Position numbers and translations under genes: made by a program. The notes beneath the pieces were generated by a model. It did no database searches and had not been told where the DNA came from. It saw nothing but the letters and a program-made list of their open reading frames with translations. From an uncultured Collinsella sp. (lineage in GTDB: Bacteria > Actinomycetota > Coriobacteriia > Coriobacteriales > Coriobacteriaceae): 7,630 bases of DNA. The DNA lies in the NCBI GenBank assembly GCA_900544465.1, contig UQVT01000092.1, forward strand, positions 1 through 7,630. Reading direction: 5' to 3'. Below are positions 1-7,480 of this stretch, in pieces. Position 1 is the first letter of the stretch, and each line of letters begins with the position of its first letter.

Positions 1-209
1 TCCTGTGGAGCAACGGAAAGACGGGTCTCGCGCTGCGGAATGTTTTCAAAACCAAGCCCGGCCCCGACCTGCGTTGACACAGCTGGCGGTTCTTGGGCAT
101 CGCTTGCTGGTGGGGTTCCTTGTCTGAGTTGGACTTAGTTGGTGGGACCACTCGTCTCGGTCGCTGTCCCGCACCGTTCCGGCGCGGGAGGCGCGCCGCT
201 GCGGGAGTG
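1..209. other. Left-edge DNA downstream of the metal regulator
   Basis: No gene can be called with confidence here. On the minus strand a frame is open from a GTG at 78-80 to the left edge (26 codons, starting VSTQVGAGLGFEN). It lacks a ribosome binding site and only about 16 of its 26 codons end in G or C, so it may be the start of a further gene or chance. On the plus strand a frame entering from the edge stops at 77. The stretch nearest the regulator gene holds a GC-rich nested inverted repeat, listed separately. Confidence 0.3.
167..206. repeat. Nested GC-rich inverted repeat after the regulator gene
   Basis: The outer arms TCCCGCA (167-173) and TGCGGGA (200-206) pair over 7 bp. Inside them GGCGCG (181-186) pairs with CGCGCC (192-197) around a 5-base loop. 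It starts 4 bases past the stop codon of the regulator gene. No run of T follows on the minus strand, so it is not a classic intrinsic terminator. It could be a degraded terminator, a stabilising 3' hairpin or a repeat element. Confidence 0.4.
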
Positions 210-599
210 CTAGTCGGTCATTGTTGGCGCCGAAGCACCGTCCCGCCCCAGCATCGATCTTAGCTTCTCAAAGCTCTCCTCGCTCAGGCAGTGCTCCATG
301 TGGCAGCCCTCTTGCGACGCCACCTCGGCCGATACGCCTGCATCCTCCAAAAGCCCCACGAAAAAGCAGTGGCGCTCCCACATTTGGCGCGCGACCTCCA
401 GACCGCGCTCTGTCAGATGAACATCTCGTTTGCCCATTTCGACATAGCCGTTGCTTTCCAGCGTCGCCATGGCCTTGGAAACGCTCGCCTTGGTTACGCC
501 GAGGTACTCCGCAACGTCGATCGAGCGCACGATGCCCTGACGTTCCGACAGAACGTAGATCGATTCGAGATAGTCTTCTCCGGATTCACGTAGGGCCAT
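210..599 (-). CDS. DtxR/MntR-family metal-dependent transcriptional repressor
   Basis: A 129-residue cytoplasmic DNA-binding protein that should repress metal-uptake or metal-related genes when loaded with Mn(II) or Fe(II). Residues 5-60 form the winged helix-turn-helix (SIDVAEYLGVTKASVSKAM is the helix-turn-helix), and 63-115 form the dimerisation and metal-binding part. A gap-free alignment with B. subtilis MntR, done from memory, places ligand-type residues at D9, E12, H77, C99, E102 and H103. Cys99 stands where MntR has Glu99 and resembles Cys102 of DtxR. There is no C-terminal SH3-like domain, as in MntR and short clostridial relatives. I chose the ATG at 597-599: it begins the conserved LRESGEDYLESIYVL stretch and has AAAGG 6 bases upstream. 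An in-frame GTG at 645-647 would add 16 residues unlike the family. The family assignment is firm, but the metal and target genes cannot be read from this window. Confidence 0.9.
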   Translation of the reverse strand: MALRESGEDYLESIYVLSERQGIVRSIDVAEYLGVTKASVSKAMATLESNGYVEMGKRDVHLTERGLEVARQMWERHCFFVGLLEDAGVSAEVASQEGCHMEHCLSEESFEKLRSMLGRDGASAPTMTD

Positions 600-623
600 G
601 GGCCGCCTTTCGCGATGATTGCT

Positions 624-703
624 AGTTAGCCTTTGGATACTTTCCACGGCTTACTTTACCGCAAAAGTTGCCCATGTCTTACTACTTTGCCTAAAAGTTA
701 GCC
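624..703 (-). promoter_or_regulatory. Putative metal-regulator operators and promoter region
   Basis: Three related elements lie upstream of the regulator gene. On the plus strand they read AGTTAGCC (624-631), AAAAGTTGCC (663-672) and AAAAGTTAGCC (693-703). Their right ends are 41 and 31 bases apart, close to whole helical turns. GTTAGCCT at 625-632 matches the core of the known DtxR/IdeR box (TTAGGTTAGSCTAACCTAA), though the second half-site is poor. The site nearest the gene ends 25 bases before the start codon, which would suit autorepression. I could not fix the -35 and -10 boxes. TAAAGT, the reverse complement of 653-658, is the best -10 candidate. The operator role is inference. Confidence 0.4.
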
Positions 704-730
704 GTGTTTCACAAAACGAGCGGGACGAAA

Positions 731-765
731 ACAAAATGGGAACACGCCCCGCAAGGAGTGTCCCC
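731..765 (-). terminator. Intrinsic terminator after the HAD phosphatase gene
   Basis: In the minus-strand transcript GGGGACAC (765-758) pairs with GTGTTCCC (745-738), including one G-U pair, around a 12-base loop. A T-rich run follows (ATTTTGTTTTCG, 737-726). The hairpin begins 16 bases past the stop codon of the HAD gene. The G-U pair would be an A-C mismatch in a plus-strand transcript, which supports this orientation. The stem also carries the GGGGAC core seen in the other intergenic palindromes of the window. Confidence 0.65.
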
Positions 766-781
766 AAGTGCCGAGCCGCAG

Positions 782-1552
782 CTATAGCAGTCCAAAGTAC
801 TTCGCGGCGTTGTAGATGCCGTCGTCGTCCACGGCGGTCGTCACATAGGTCGCCGCAGCCTTCACCGTGTCCTGCGCGTTGCCCATGACCACGCTCGTGC
901 CCACGGCGGCAAACATCGACAGGTCGTTCTCGCCGTCGCCAAAGGCAATCGCCTCGCTCGCGTCGATACCAAGCCGCTCGAGCGTCGCCGCCACGCCCAG
1001 GTCCTTGCCGCCGTTAGCGGGAATAATGTCGCAGAATAGGTCGCACCAGCGCGTGGTGAGCGAATGCGACACGGCGTCGGTCACGATATGCTCGTCGACC
1101 GGGTCCACAAAGGCGCAAAACTGGTAGACCGGTGCGTCAAAGGCGTGCTCAAACGGCTCCTCGTGGTAGACGATTCCCGCGTTGCTGCCAGCCGTCACCA
1201 CGCGCTCGGACAGGCGGTTCACAAACGAGTTCTCGCCCTGCATGCACAGCGAGTCGTAGCGCCCCTGCGCCACCTGGTCCACAATCACCGCGACGTCGTC
1301 CGAATCGATCGGGCAGCTGCGGTAAACCCCCTCGGCATCAAAGCAGTGCTGGCCCGAAAGCGTAATGTACGCATCCCAGCCCAGGTCGAACAGCCAGTCC
1401 GGCATCTGGTAGGTCGGACGGCCCGTGGCGATCACGCACGCAATCCCCTGCTCGTGAAAGCTGTCGAGCACCTGCTGCGCCGACGCCGGAATCCGGTGGG
1501 TCTTAAAGCTCAGCAGCGTGCCGTCGATATCGAAAAACGCGGCTTTGATCAT
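782..1552 (-). CDS. Cof-type HAD-IIB family phosphatase
   Basis: A 256-residue soluble hydrolase that should remove phosphate from a small metabolite such as a sugar phosphate, nucleotide or cofactor, using an aspartyl-phosphate intermediate and Mg(II). All four HAD motifs are present: DIDGTLL with nucleophile D8 and acid/base D10; ATGRP with T43; K183 in GGKDLG; and GDGENDLSMF with Mg-binding D206 and D210. The stretch of about 85-180 between motifs II and III is the type C2 cap that sets the substrate, which places it in subfamily IIB (Cof, YidA, YkrA-like). The length is normal for the family. The ATG follows GAGGAG at 9 bases, and that site lies over the end of the upstream ABC-F gene, so the two are translated from one mRNA. 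Nothing in the sequence identifies the substrate, so I give no symbol. Confidence 0.93.
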   Translation of the reverse strand: MIKAAFFDIDGTLLSFKTHRIPASAQQVLDSFHEQGIACVIATGRPTYQMPDWLFDLGWDAYITLSGQHCFDAEGVYRSCPIDSDDVAVIVDQVAQGRYDSLCMQGENSFVNRLSERVVTAGSNAGIVYHEEPFEHAFDAPVYQFCAFVDPVDEHIVTDAVSHSLTTRWCDLFCDIIPANGGKDLGVAATLERLGIDASEAIAFGDGENDLSMFAAVGTSVVMGNAQDTVKAAATYVTTAVDDDGIYNAAKYFGLL

Positions 1553-1558
1553 TCTCGC

Positions 1559-3418
1559 CTACTCCTCGCCCTCGAGCTTTTCGCTCGCCTCGAGCCACGC
1601 CATCTCCAGCTCGTCCATGGCAGCGTGAGCCTCGTCGATCTTTGCCTGCTGCTCGCCGAGCGCCGTGTAGTTGGTGGGATCGACTTGGGCCATCGCGGCC
1701 TCGGCCTCCTCAACGCGAGCGCGCTGCGTCTCCATCTTGCGCTCGAGCGAGCTCACCTCGCGGCGGAGCTTCTGACGCTCGGCGTTGGACAGGCCGTTGG
1801 GCTGACCGCTCGACTTGGGCTTTTCGGCCGCAGCTGCCGCGGCACCGGTGTCGAACGTGCCGGTCTTGGCGCTCGGTGCGCCCACGGGCTCGCCCTCGGC
1901 GGTAGCGTTGCACAGGCGCAGGTACTGGTCGACGCCGCCGGGCATATGCGTCAGGTGGCCGTCGAGCAGCGCCCACTGCTGGTCGGTCACGCGCTCCATC
2001 AAGAAGCGGTCGTGCGTCACCAGAATCAACGTGCCCGGCCAGCCGTCGAGCAGGTCCTCGACAATCGCCAGCATGTCGGTATCCAGGTCGTTGCCGGGCT
2101 CGTCCAGGATGAGCACGTTGGGTTCGTCCAGGATTGTCAGCAGCAGCGACAGGCGACGGCGCTGGCCGCCCGAAAGATCGCCGATGCGGCTCCAGAGCTG
2201 CTGCGTCGTAAAGCCCAGGCGCTCGCAGAGCTTCTCGGGCGAAGTCTCCTTGCCATCGATGACGTAGTACTTCTTATAGTTGCCGAGCACCTCGCGGATC
2301 GTGTCGCCCATGTAGGGTTCGAGCTCCTCGAGCTGCTGCGACAGCACGCCAAAGCGCACTGTCTGGCCAATCTTCACACGGCCGCGCGTGGGTTCAATCT
2401 TGCCCTGGATCACGTCGAGCAGCGTCGACTTGCCGGCACCGTTCTCGCCCAGCAGGCCATAGCGGTCGCCCGCACCAATGAGCCAGGTCACGTCAGAGAG
2501 CACCTGCTTGGGCGCGCCATCGGTATCCGCATAGCCGGCGTCCACGTCGACCACATCGATAACCTGCTTGCCCAGGCGGCTCACGGCGAGGCGCTTGAGC
2601 TCCAGCTCGTCACGCACGGGCGGCACGTCGGCGATCAGCTCGCGAGCGGCATCAACGCGAAACTTGGGCTTGGTGGAACGCGCCTGGGCGCCGCGGCTCA
2701 GCCACGCGAGCTCCTTGCGCGCCATGTTGCGACGGCGTTCCTCGGTAACCGCGGCCATGCGGTCGCGCTCCACGCGCTGCAGGATATATGCGGAGTAGCC
2801 GCCCTCGAAGGGATCGACCTGGCCGTCGTGGACCTCCCACATGCTGGTGCAGACCTCGTCCAAGAACCAGCGATCGTGCGTGACCACAAGCATGGCGCCC
2901 TGACCGCGCTGCCAGCGAGCCTTAAGATGGCGTGCAAGCCAGTTGATGGTGCGCATGTCCAGATGGTTAGTGGGCTCGTCGAGCATGAGCACGTCGTAGT
3001 CGCCGATCAACAGGCGCGCGAGGTCCACGCGGCGGCGCTGGCCACCCGAAAGCTCGCCCACCGTGCCCTCCCAGGGCACATCGCTAATGAGACCGGCGAG
3101 GATCTGGCGCGTGCGGGGGCTCGACGCCCACTCATACTCGGGCGTGTCGCCCACGACGGCATGGTGCACGGTGTCGGTGTCGACAAGCTGGTCCTTTTGG
3201 CCGAGCAGGCCGATCGTGGTGCCGCGACGATGCGTCACGCGGCCGTCGTCGGGCTCCAGCGTGCCGGCGAGCACGCTCAGCAGCGTCGACTTGCCGTCGC
3301 CGTTTTTGCCGACAATACCAATGCGGTCGCCCTCGCCCACGCCGAGCGTCACGCTATCGAAAATATGCTTGGTGGGAAACTCTAGGCTGACGGAATCGCA
3401 TCCCAAAAGAATCGCCAT
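1559..3418 (-). CDS. ABC-F ATPase, Uup-like, with C-terminal coiled coil
   Basis: A 619-residue soluble protein with two ATPase domains and no membrane segments. ABC-F proteins act on ribosomes; Uup has also been linked to branched DNA and transposon excision. Domain 1 has Walker A GKNGDGKST (37-45), signature LSGGQRRR (123-130), Walker B VLMLDEP (143-149) and switch H181. Domain 2 has GENGAGKST (324-332), LSGGQRRR (415-422), VLILDEP (435-441) and H469. The linker stretch KELAWLSRGAQARSTKPKFR (235-254) is the Uup hallmark. An Ala-rich linker (about 525-531) leads to a charged coiled coil (about 545-617), like the Uup C-terminal domain. After Walker B2, GNDLD replaces the usual TNxLD. The start is the ATG at 3416-3418, with AAGGAG 8 bases upstream. 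A role in antibiotic resistance is possible for ABC-F proteins but nothing here suggests it. Confidence 0.93.
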   Translation of the reverse strand: MAILLGCDSVSLEFPTKHIFDSVTLGVGEGDRIGIVGKNGDGKSTLLSVLAGTLEPDDGRVTHRRGTTIGLLGQKDQLVDTDTVHHAVVGDTPEYEWASSPRTRQILAGLISDVPWEGTVGELSGGQRRRVDLARLLIGDYDVLMLDEPTNHLDMRTINWLARHLKARWQRGQGAMLVVTHDRWFLDEVCTSMWEVHDGQVDPFEGGYSAYILQRVERDRMAAVTEERRRNMARKELAWLSRGAQARSTKPKFRVDAARELIADVPPVRDELELKRLAVSRLGKQVIDVVDVDAGYADTDGAPKQVLSDVTWLIGAGDRYGLLGENGAGKSTLLDVIQGKIEPTRGRVKIGQTVRFGVLSQQLEELEPYMGDTIREVLGNYKKYYVIDGKETSPEKLCERLGFTTQQLWSRIGDLSGGQRRRLSLLLTILDEPNVLILDEPGNDLDTDMLAIVEDLLDGWPGTLILVTHDRFLMERVTDQQWALLDGHLTHMPGGVDQYLRLCNATAEGEPVGAPSAKTGTFDTGAAAAAAEKPKSSGQPNGLSNAERQKLRREVSSLERKMETQRARVEEAEAAMAQVDPTNYTALGEQQAKIDEAHAAMDELEMAWLEASEKLEGEE

Positions 3419-3453
3419 ATGCCCTGCTCCTTCTTAGAAATTCAACGTTGTCC

Positions 3454-3459
3454 ATGATA
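3454..3459 (-). promoter_or_regulatory. Extended -10 promoter box for the ABC-F/HAD unit
   Basis: On the minus strand the hexamer TATCAT matches TATAAT at 5 of 6 bases and is preceded by TG with one base between, the extended -10 form. The hexamer found 17 bases upstream (TGGTTT) is a poor -35, which an extended -10 can tolerate. It lies between the pst terminator and the ABC-F start codon and would give a leader of about 30 bases, too short for an attenuator of the kind seen before some resistance ABC-F genes. Confidence 0.5.
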
Positions 3460-3478
3460 GCAGCGAGCCCCACCCCAA

Positions 3479-3513
3479 ACCACCACGAAGGCGCCTGTCC
3501 CCTTTGTGGTGGT
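3479..3513. repeat. Palindrome with GGGGAC core before the ABC-F gene
   Basis: ACCACCAC (3479-3486) pairs with GTGGTGGT (3506-3513). The stem continues inward through a G-T position and AAGG/CCTT, giving 13 pairs around a 9-base loop. The odd pair is a G-U wobble only in a plus-strand transcript, and no T-run follows on either strand, so it is not a good terminator for the minus-strand genes. The minus strand reads GGGGACAGGCGCC through the loop region, which recalls dispersed palindromes I associate with Collinsella and some Firmicutes. Copy number elsewhere is unknown. Confidence 0.55.
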
Positions 3514-3530
3514 CGTTTCGGTCGCAGAGC

Positions 3531-3567
3531 AAAAGGCGGGCCATCTCCCACAAGAGATGACCCGCCT
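3531..3567 (-). terminator. Intrinsic terminator of the pstSCAB operon
   Basis: In the minus-strand transcript a 14-bp stem forms between 3567-3554 (AGGCGGGTCATCTC) and 3547-3534 (GAGATGGCCCGCCT) around a 6-base loop, and the run TTTTGC follows directly. The one non-standard pair, 3541 with 3560, is G-U on this strand but C-A on the other, so the orientation is clear. It starts 56 bases after the pstB stop codon and separates the operon from the ABC-F promoter. Confidence 0.85.
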
Positions 3568-3578
3568 CTCCAATCAGT

Positions 3579-3604
3579 CCCGCGGCAACCGTGGCCGCCG
3601 CGGG
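3579..3604. repeat. GC-rich hairpin between pstB and its terminator
   Basis: CCCGCGGC (3579-3586) and GCCGCGGG (3597-3604) form an 8-bp perfect stem around a 10-base loop. It begins 19 bases past the pstB stop codon and precedes the real terminator. No T-run follows on the minus strand. It may protect the 3' end of the operon mRNA or slow polymerase before the terminator. That role is inference. Confidence 0.45.
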
Positions 3605-3622
3605 CCTCAAGCATGTCCCGGA

Positions 3623-4491
<869 letters not shown>

Positions 4492-4495
<4 letters not shown>

Positions 4496-5418
4496 TCGGC
4501 CGTCATCTTCCTTGCCAGTTGCTTGCCCACAATGCGGGCGATTACGTTAAACAGCAGCACGCAAATCATCAGCAGTGCCGCGGTACCCCAAACGATCTGC
4601 TGGGCCTCGGGGCTGCCTTCGCCATAGATCTTGTAGATATGCACGGCGAGCGACTCACCGGGGCGGAACACGTTCCAGGCGCAAGCAGGGCTCGACAGGT
4701 TAAGGCTCAAGAAGTTGAGGCGAACCGGCGAGCTCATGCCCGAGGTAAAGAGCAACGCCGCGGCCTCGCCAAAGACGCGGCCGGCCGAAAGCACGATGCC
4801 GGTCACGATAGCGGGCATGGCCTCGGGAATCAGGATGTGCAGCGTGGCCTCCCAGCGGGTGAGGCCCATGGCCAGGCACGCATCGCGCTGGGCCTGCGGC
4901 ACGTCCTCGAGCGCCTGCTGGATCACGCGCACCAGAATGGGGATATTGAACATGGTGAGCGCGACGGCGCCGGAGATGATGGAGTACTTCCAGCCCAGCT
5001 GCACCGAGAACACCAGAAAACCGAACATGCCGACAACGATGGAAGGCAGCGAGGACAGCGTCTCGATGGCGGTGGAGGCAATGTCGCGGACGGGTCCGTC
5101 GGGTGCGTACTCAACCAAAAAGACTGCGCCACCCAGGCTGATGGGCACCGAGATGATCAGGGTGATCAGCAGCAGGTAGAACGAGTCGAACAGCTGGTAG
5201 AGCACGCCGCCCTGTGTTCCGTTGGCGCGCGACGGCTCCGTGAGAAAGCCCGGCTGGAACAGCGTCGAGATGCCCTCGAACAGGATATAGGCCACCATGG
5301 AGACGACGATGAGCATGACGATGGCGACGATCGCCGTCAGCACGCCCGTGGCGATGCGATCCTGCTTTTGGACACGCCCGAGCCTCGCCTCGTCGATGTG
5401 GATGCGCGTGCTAGCCAC
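4492..5418 (-). CDS. pstA: Phosphate ABC transporter permease PstA
   Basis: A 308-residue inner-membrane permease that pairs with PstC to form the phosphate channel. Hydrophobic segments lie near residues 24-47, 78-104, 118-139, 145-165, 199-217 and 276-297, the six-helix layout of the family. The cytoplasmic EAA-type loop that contacts PstB covers about 170-220, with MGLTRWEATLHILIPEAMPA and the closing RVFGEAA typical of Pst permeases. I chose the GTG at 5416-5418: an AAGGGGG site lies 9 bases upstream and the gene then overlaps the end of pstC by 8 bases. The longer frame begins at a TTG (5440-5442) with eight extra residues inside pstC, which is less likely. The overlaps on both sides imply coupled translation with pstC and pstB. 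Confidence 0.95.
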
Positions 5419-6319
5419 GAGCCTTCGCCCCCTTGCGGCCAATGAGATGGATGATCAGGATGAAGATGAGGCTCATGCCCATCAGCAGCAGACCGAGTGC
5501 CCACAGGACGTCGTCCTGGGCCGAGCCCTCGGCGTAGACCGCCATGGACGTGGTGAGCGTGGTGGTGATGGTCGAAGCCGGCGACAGCAGCGACGTCGGC
5601 ATGGCCTCGATGCCGCCGATGACCATGCGCACGGCGAGCGTCTCGCCAAAGGCGCGGGTCATGCCCAAGATAACCGCGGTCATGAGCGACGGCATGGCGG
5701 ACTTGAGCACCACGTGCCAGATGGTCTGCCAGCGGGTGTAGCCCAGCGCGAGCGAGCCCTGTCGGTAGCCGTCGGGCACGGCGCGCAGGCCATCGACCGA
5801 AAGCGTGGTCATCGTCGGCAGAATCATGACCGCCAGCACGATGGCGCCGGGCAAGATGCCCAGGCCCGTGCTCACGTGGAAAACGCTCTTCATAAGACCG
5901 ACGACCACGTGAAAACCGATCAGGCCAAAGACGACCGAGGGGATGCCGGTCAAAAGCTCAATGAGCGGCTGAAAGATCTTAGAGCCAAACTTAGGGCTAA
6001 TCTCGACCGCAAAGATGGCAGAGCCGATGGCGATGGGCAGCGCGATAAGCGTGGAGAGCACCATGACCGCAAACGAGGTGACGATCAGGGGCAGGGCGCC
6101 GGTATAGGGCAGGCCGTTTTCGGCTGTGTTGGCCAGGTCCCACTTGGTGCCGGTGAAAAACTCGACGACCGAGACGCCGTCCTTGACAAAAGCCGAGAGG
6201 CCCTTTTGGGCGACCATAAAGATGAGCGCGGCAACGACAAGCGTCACGAGCGCTACGCACGCGCCCGTGACGCCCAGGCCCACGTTCTCAAGGTCGCGCT
6301 TTGGCAGCTGTTTTGCCAT
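5411..6319 (-). CDS. pstC: Phosphate ABC transporter permease PstC
   Basis: A 302-residue inner-membrane permease, partner of PstA. Hydrophobic segments lie near residues 13-37, 76-104, 117-142, 155-175, 206-224 and 272-294. A loop on the outer side (about 40-75) includes FFTGTKWDLA, a PstC-like phrase. The EAA-type loop spans about 178-226 (VPDGYRQGSLALGYTRWQTI onward, ending TRAFGET). The length is normal. The ATG has AAAGG six bases upstream. The gene lies 24 bases after pstS with no hairpin between, so it is read from the same mRNA. Confidence 0.96.
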   Translation of the reverse strand: MAKQLPKRDLENVGLGVTGACVALVTLVVAALIFMVAQKGLSAFVKDGVSVVEFFTGTKWDLANTAENGLPYTGALPLIVTSFAVMVLSTLIALPIAIGSAIFAVEISPKFGSKIFQPLIELLTGIPSVVFGLIGFHVVVGLMKSVFHVSTGLGILPGAIVLAVMILPTMTTLSVDGLRAVPDGYRQGSLALGYTRWQTIWHVVLKSAMPSLMTAVILGMTRAFGETLAVRMVIGGIEAMPTSLLSPASTITTTLTTSMAVYAEGSAQDDVLWALGLLLMGMSLIFILIIHLIGRKGAKARG

Positions 6320-6343
6320 TGCAAACCTTTCCGGGGCGATTAC

Positions 6344-7282
6344 TTATTTAGCAGAGACCTTGCCGCTGGCGTCCTTGACGACCTTCATGGCAGAGACGGG
6401 GATGAAGCCCTGCTCCTCGACGAGCTTGCCCTGGACGTCGTCGGAAAGCATGAACTCCAGGAAGGCCTTGGTGGCCTCGTCGGCGTCCTTGGAGCAGTAC
6501 ATGTGCTCGGTAGCCCAGATCTTGAAGGAGTCATCAGTGACATTCTTGCTCTTGGGCTCGACGCCCTCGACCTTGATGGCGTTGAACTTGGAGTCATCGA
6601 AGTGCGAGAAGTCGAGGTAGGAGATGGCGTTATCGGTGCTGCCCATCTGAGTCTGGACGTCGCCGGACTTGTCGAGCTCGGCGTCGCCCTTAAAGTCGAC
6701 GGTCTCGTCGCCAAAGACGGCGGCCTCGAAGGTGGCGCGGGTACCGGAGCCGGCCTTGCGGTTGAGGACGACGATGGTGGCGTCGTCGCCGCCGACCTCC
6801 TTCCAGTTGGTAATCTGACCGGAGAAGATACCCTTGAGCTGCTCGAGGGACAGGTCGTCGACCTTGACGTTCTTGGAGACGACGGGGCCCATGCCCACGA
6901 CGGCGACCTCGTGGTCGACGAGGTTCTTGACTTGATCGGCCTCAAGCTTGGTCTCGGCGAAGACGTCGGAGTTGCCGATGGTGACGGTGCCGGCGGCGAC
7001 AGCGGTCAGGCCCTTGCCCGAACCGTTACCCGAGCCGGAGACGGAGACATCGGGGTTGGCGTCCATGAACTTCTCGGCAGCGGCCTCGACGAGAGCCTGG
7101 AACGAAGAGGCACCGTCGTAGGTCACCTCGCCGGAGACGGACTCGGCAGCAGCGGCGCTACCCTTGTCGGCGGCATCGGATGCGCCGGAGCCGCCGCACC
7201 CAACGAGACCGAGACCGACGATGCTGGCAAGACCACCAGCGAGGCCGAGGAACTGACGACGAGAATAAGCCTGATCGAGCAT
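6344..7282 (-). CDS. pstS: Phosphate-binding lipoprotein PstS with Tat-type signal
   Basis: A 312-residue binding protein that captures inorganic phosphate outside the membrane and delivers it to PstC-PstA. The first 28 residues are a signal peptide with a twin-arginine motif, SRRQFLG (7-13), a hydrophobic core and a lipobox LVGC, so Cys29 should be lipidated. An Ala/Ser/Gly linker follows to about 50. Phosphate-binding family motifs are present: ASSF (58-61), GSGNGSGKG (83-91), IGNSDV (102-107), ITNWKEVGG (157-165) and KAGSGTRATF (176-185). The ATG at 7280-7282 has AAGGA six bases upstream. An in-frame ATG at 7298-7300 lacks such a site and would put extra residues before the signal. It is the first gene of the operon, the usual place for high expression under phosphate shortage. 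Confidence 0.95.
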   Translation of the reverse strand: MLDQAYSRRQFLGLAGGLASIVGLGLVGCGGSGASDAADKGSAAAAESVSGEVTYDGASSFQALVEAAAEKFMDANPDVSVSGSGNGSGKGLTAVAAGTVTIGNSDVFAETKLEADQVKNLVDHEVAVVGMGPVVSKNVKVDDLSLEQLKGIFSGQITNWKEVGGDDATIVVLNRKAGSGTRATFEAAVFGDETVDFKGDAELDKSGDVQTQMGSTDNAISYLDFSHFDDSKFNAIKVEGVEPKSKNVTDDSFKIWATEHMYCSKDADEATKAFLEFMLSDDVQGKLVEEQGFIPVSAMKVVKDASGKVSAK

Positions 7283-7480
7283 GATCTTCCTTTCATACAT
7301 GCGATTCGCGGGCACCCTGCCCGCTTTGCTGTTTGGAAAGATACGGCCTCGATCGGGCAGTGCCCGCGCCAACTGCGGTTTTTTACGGGCATCTGATAGA
7401 CCCTTACCGCAAGCGCAGCACGGCCTTTACAAACGAATAACAATCCAGCGCCGAACATGGCGCACCTTTTACACCAGAGG
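7283..7480 (-). promoter_or_regulatory. Leader and promoter region of the pst operon
   Basis: There is no gene in these 198 bases. The pstS ribosome binding site (AAGGA, complement of 7288-7292) is at the left end. The part from about 7378 to 7475 is the most AT-rich and should hold the promoter, but no convincing -35/-10 pair stands out. Two similar elements on the minus strand, TGTAAAAGG (complement of 7465-7473) and TGTAAAGG (complement of 7424-7431), lie 42 bases apart and could be regulator sites. They do not match the E. coli or Streptomyces Pho boxes that I know. Confidence 0.35.
7308..7366 (-). repeat. Two hairpins with interchangeable arms in the pstS leader
   Basis: GCGGGCACCCTGCCCGC (7308-7324) is a 7-bp stem with a 3-base loop. 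CGGGCAGTGCCCG (7354-7366) is a second palindrome. The arm GCGGGCA at 7308-7314 is also complementary to TGCCCGC at 7361-7367, so a long-range stem could replace both. The lower hairpin lies about 15 bases upstream of the ribosome binding site. No T-run follows either one, so they are not intrinsic terminators. Confidence 0.45.

Noticed and set aside
600..647. Longer form of the metal repressor starting at a GTG (645-647)
   Set aside because: The added 16 residues do not resemble the family, and the internal ATG has a better ribosome binding site and begins at the conserved N-terminus.
1064..3385. Very long plus-strand open frame (773 codons) opposite the ABC-F gene
   Set aside because: It lies exactly antisense to a fully recognised gene, its translation is rich in Arg, His, Ala and Leu with no family motif, and GC-rich third positions commonly leave such frames open.
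3419..3453. Antibiotic-sensing attenuator before the ABC-F gene
   Set aside because: The predicted leader is only about 30 bases, with no small reading frame and no terminator-type hairpin.
5297..7396. Long plus-strand open frame (699 codons) opposite pstC and pstS
   Set aside because: It is antisense to two certain genes, has runs of Asp, Gly, His and Arg typical of reversed GC-rich coding sequence, and no recognisable domain.
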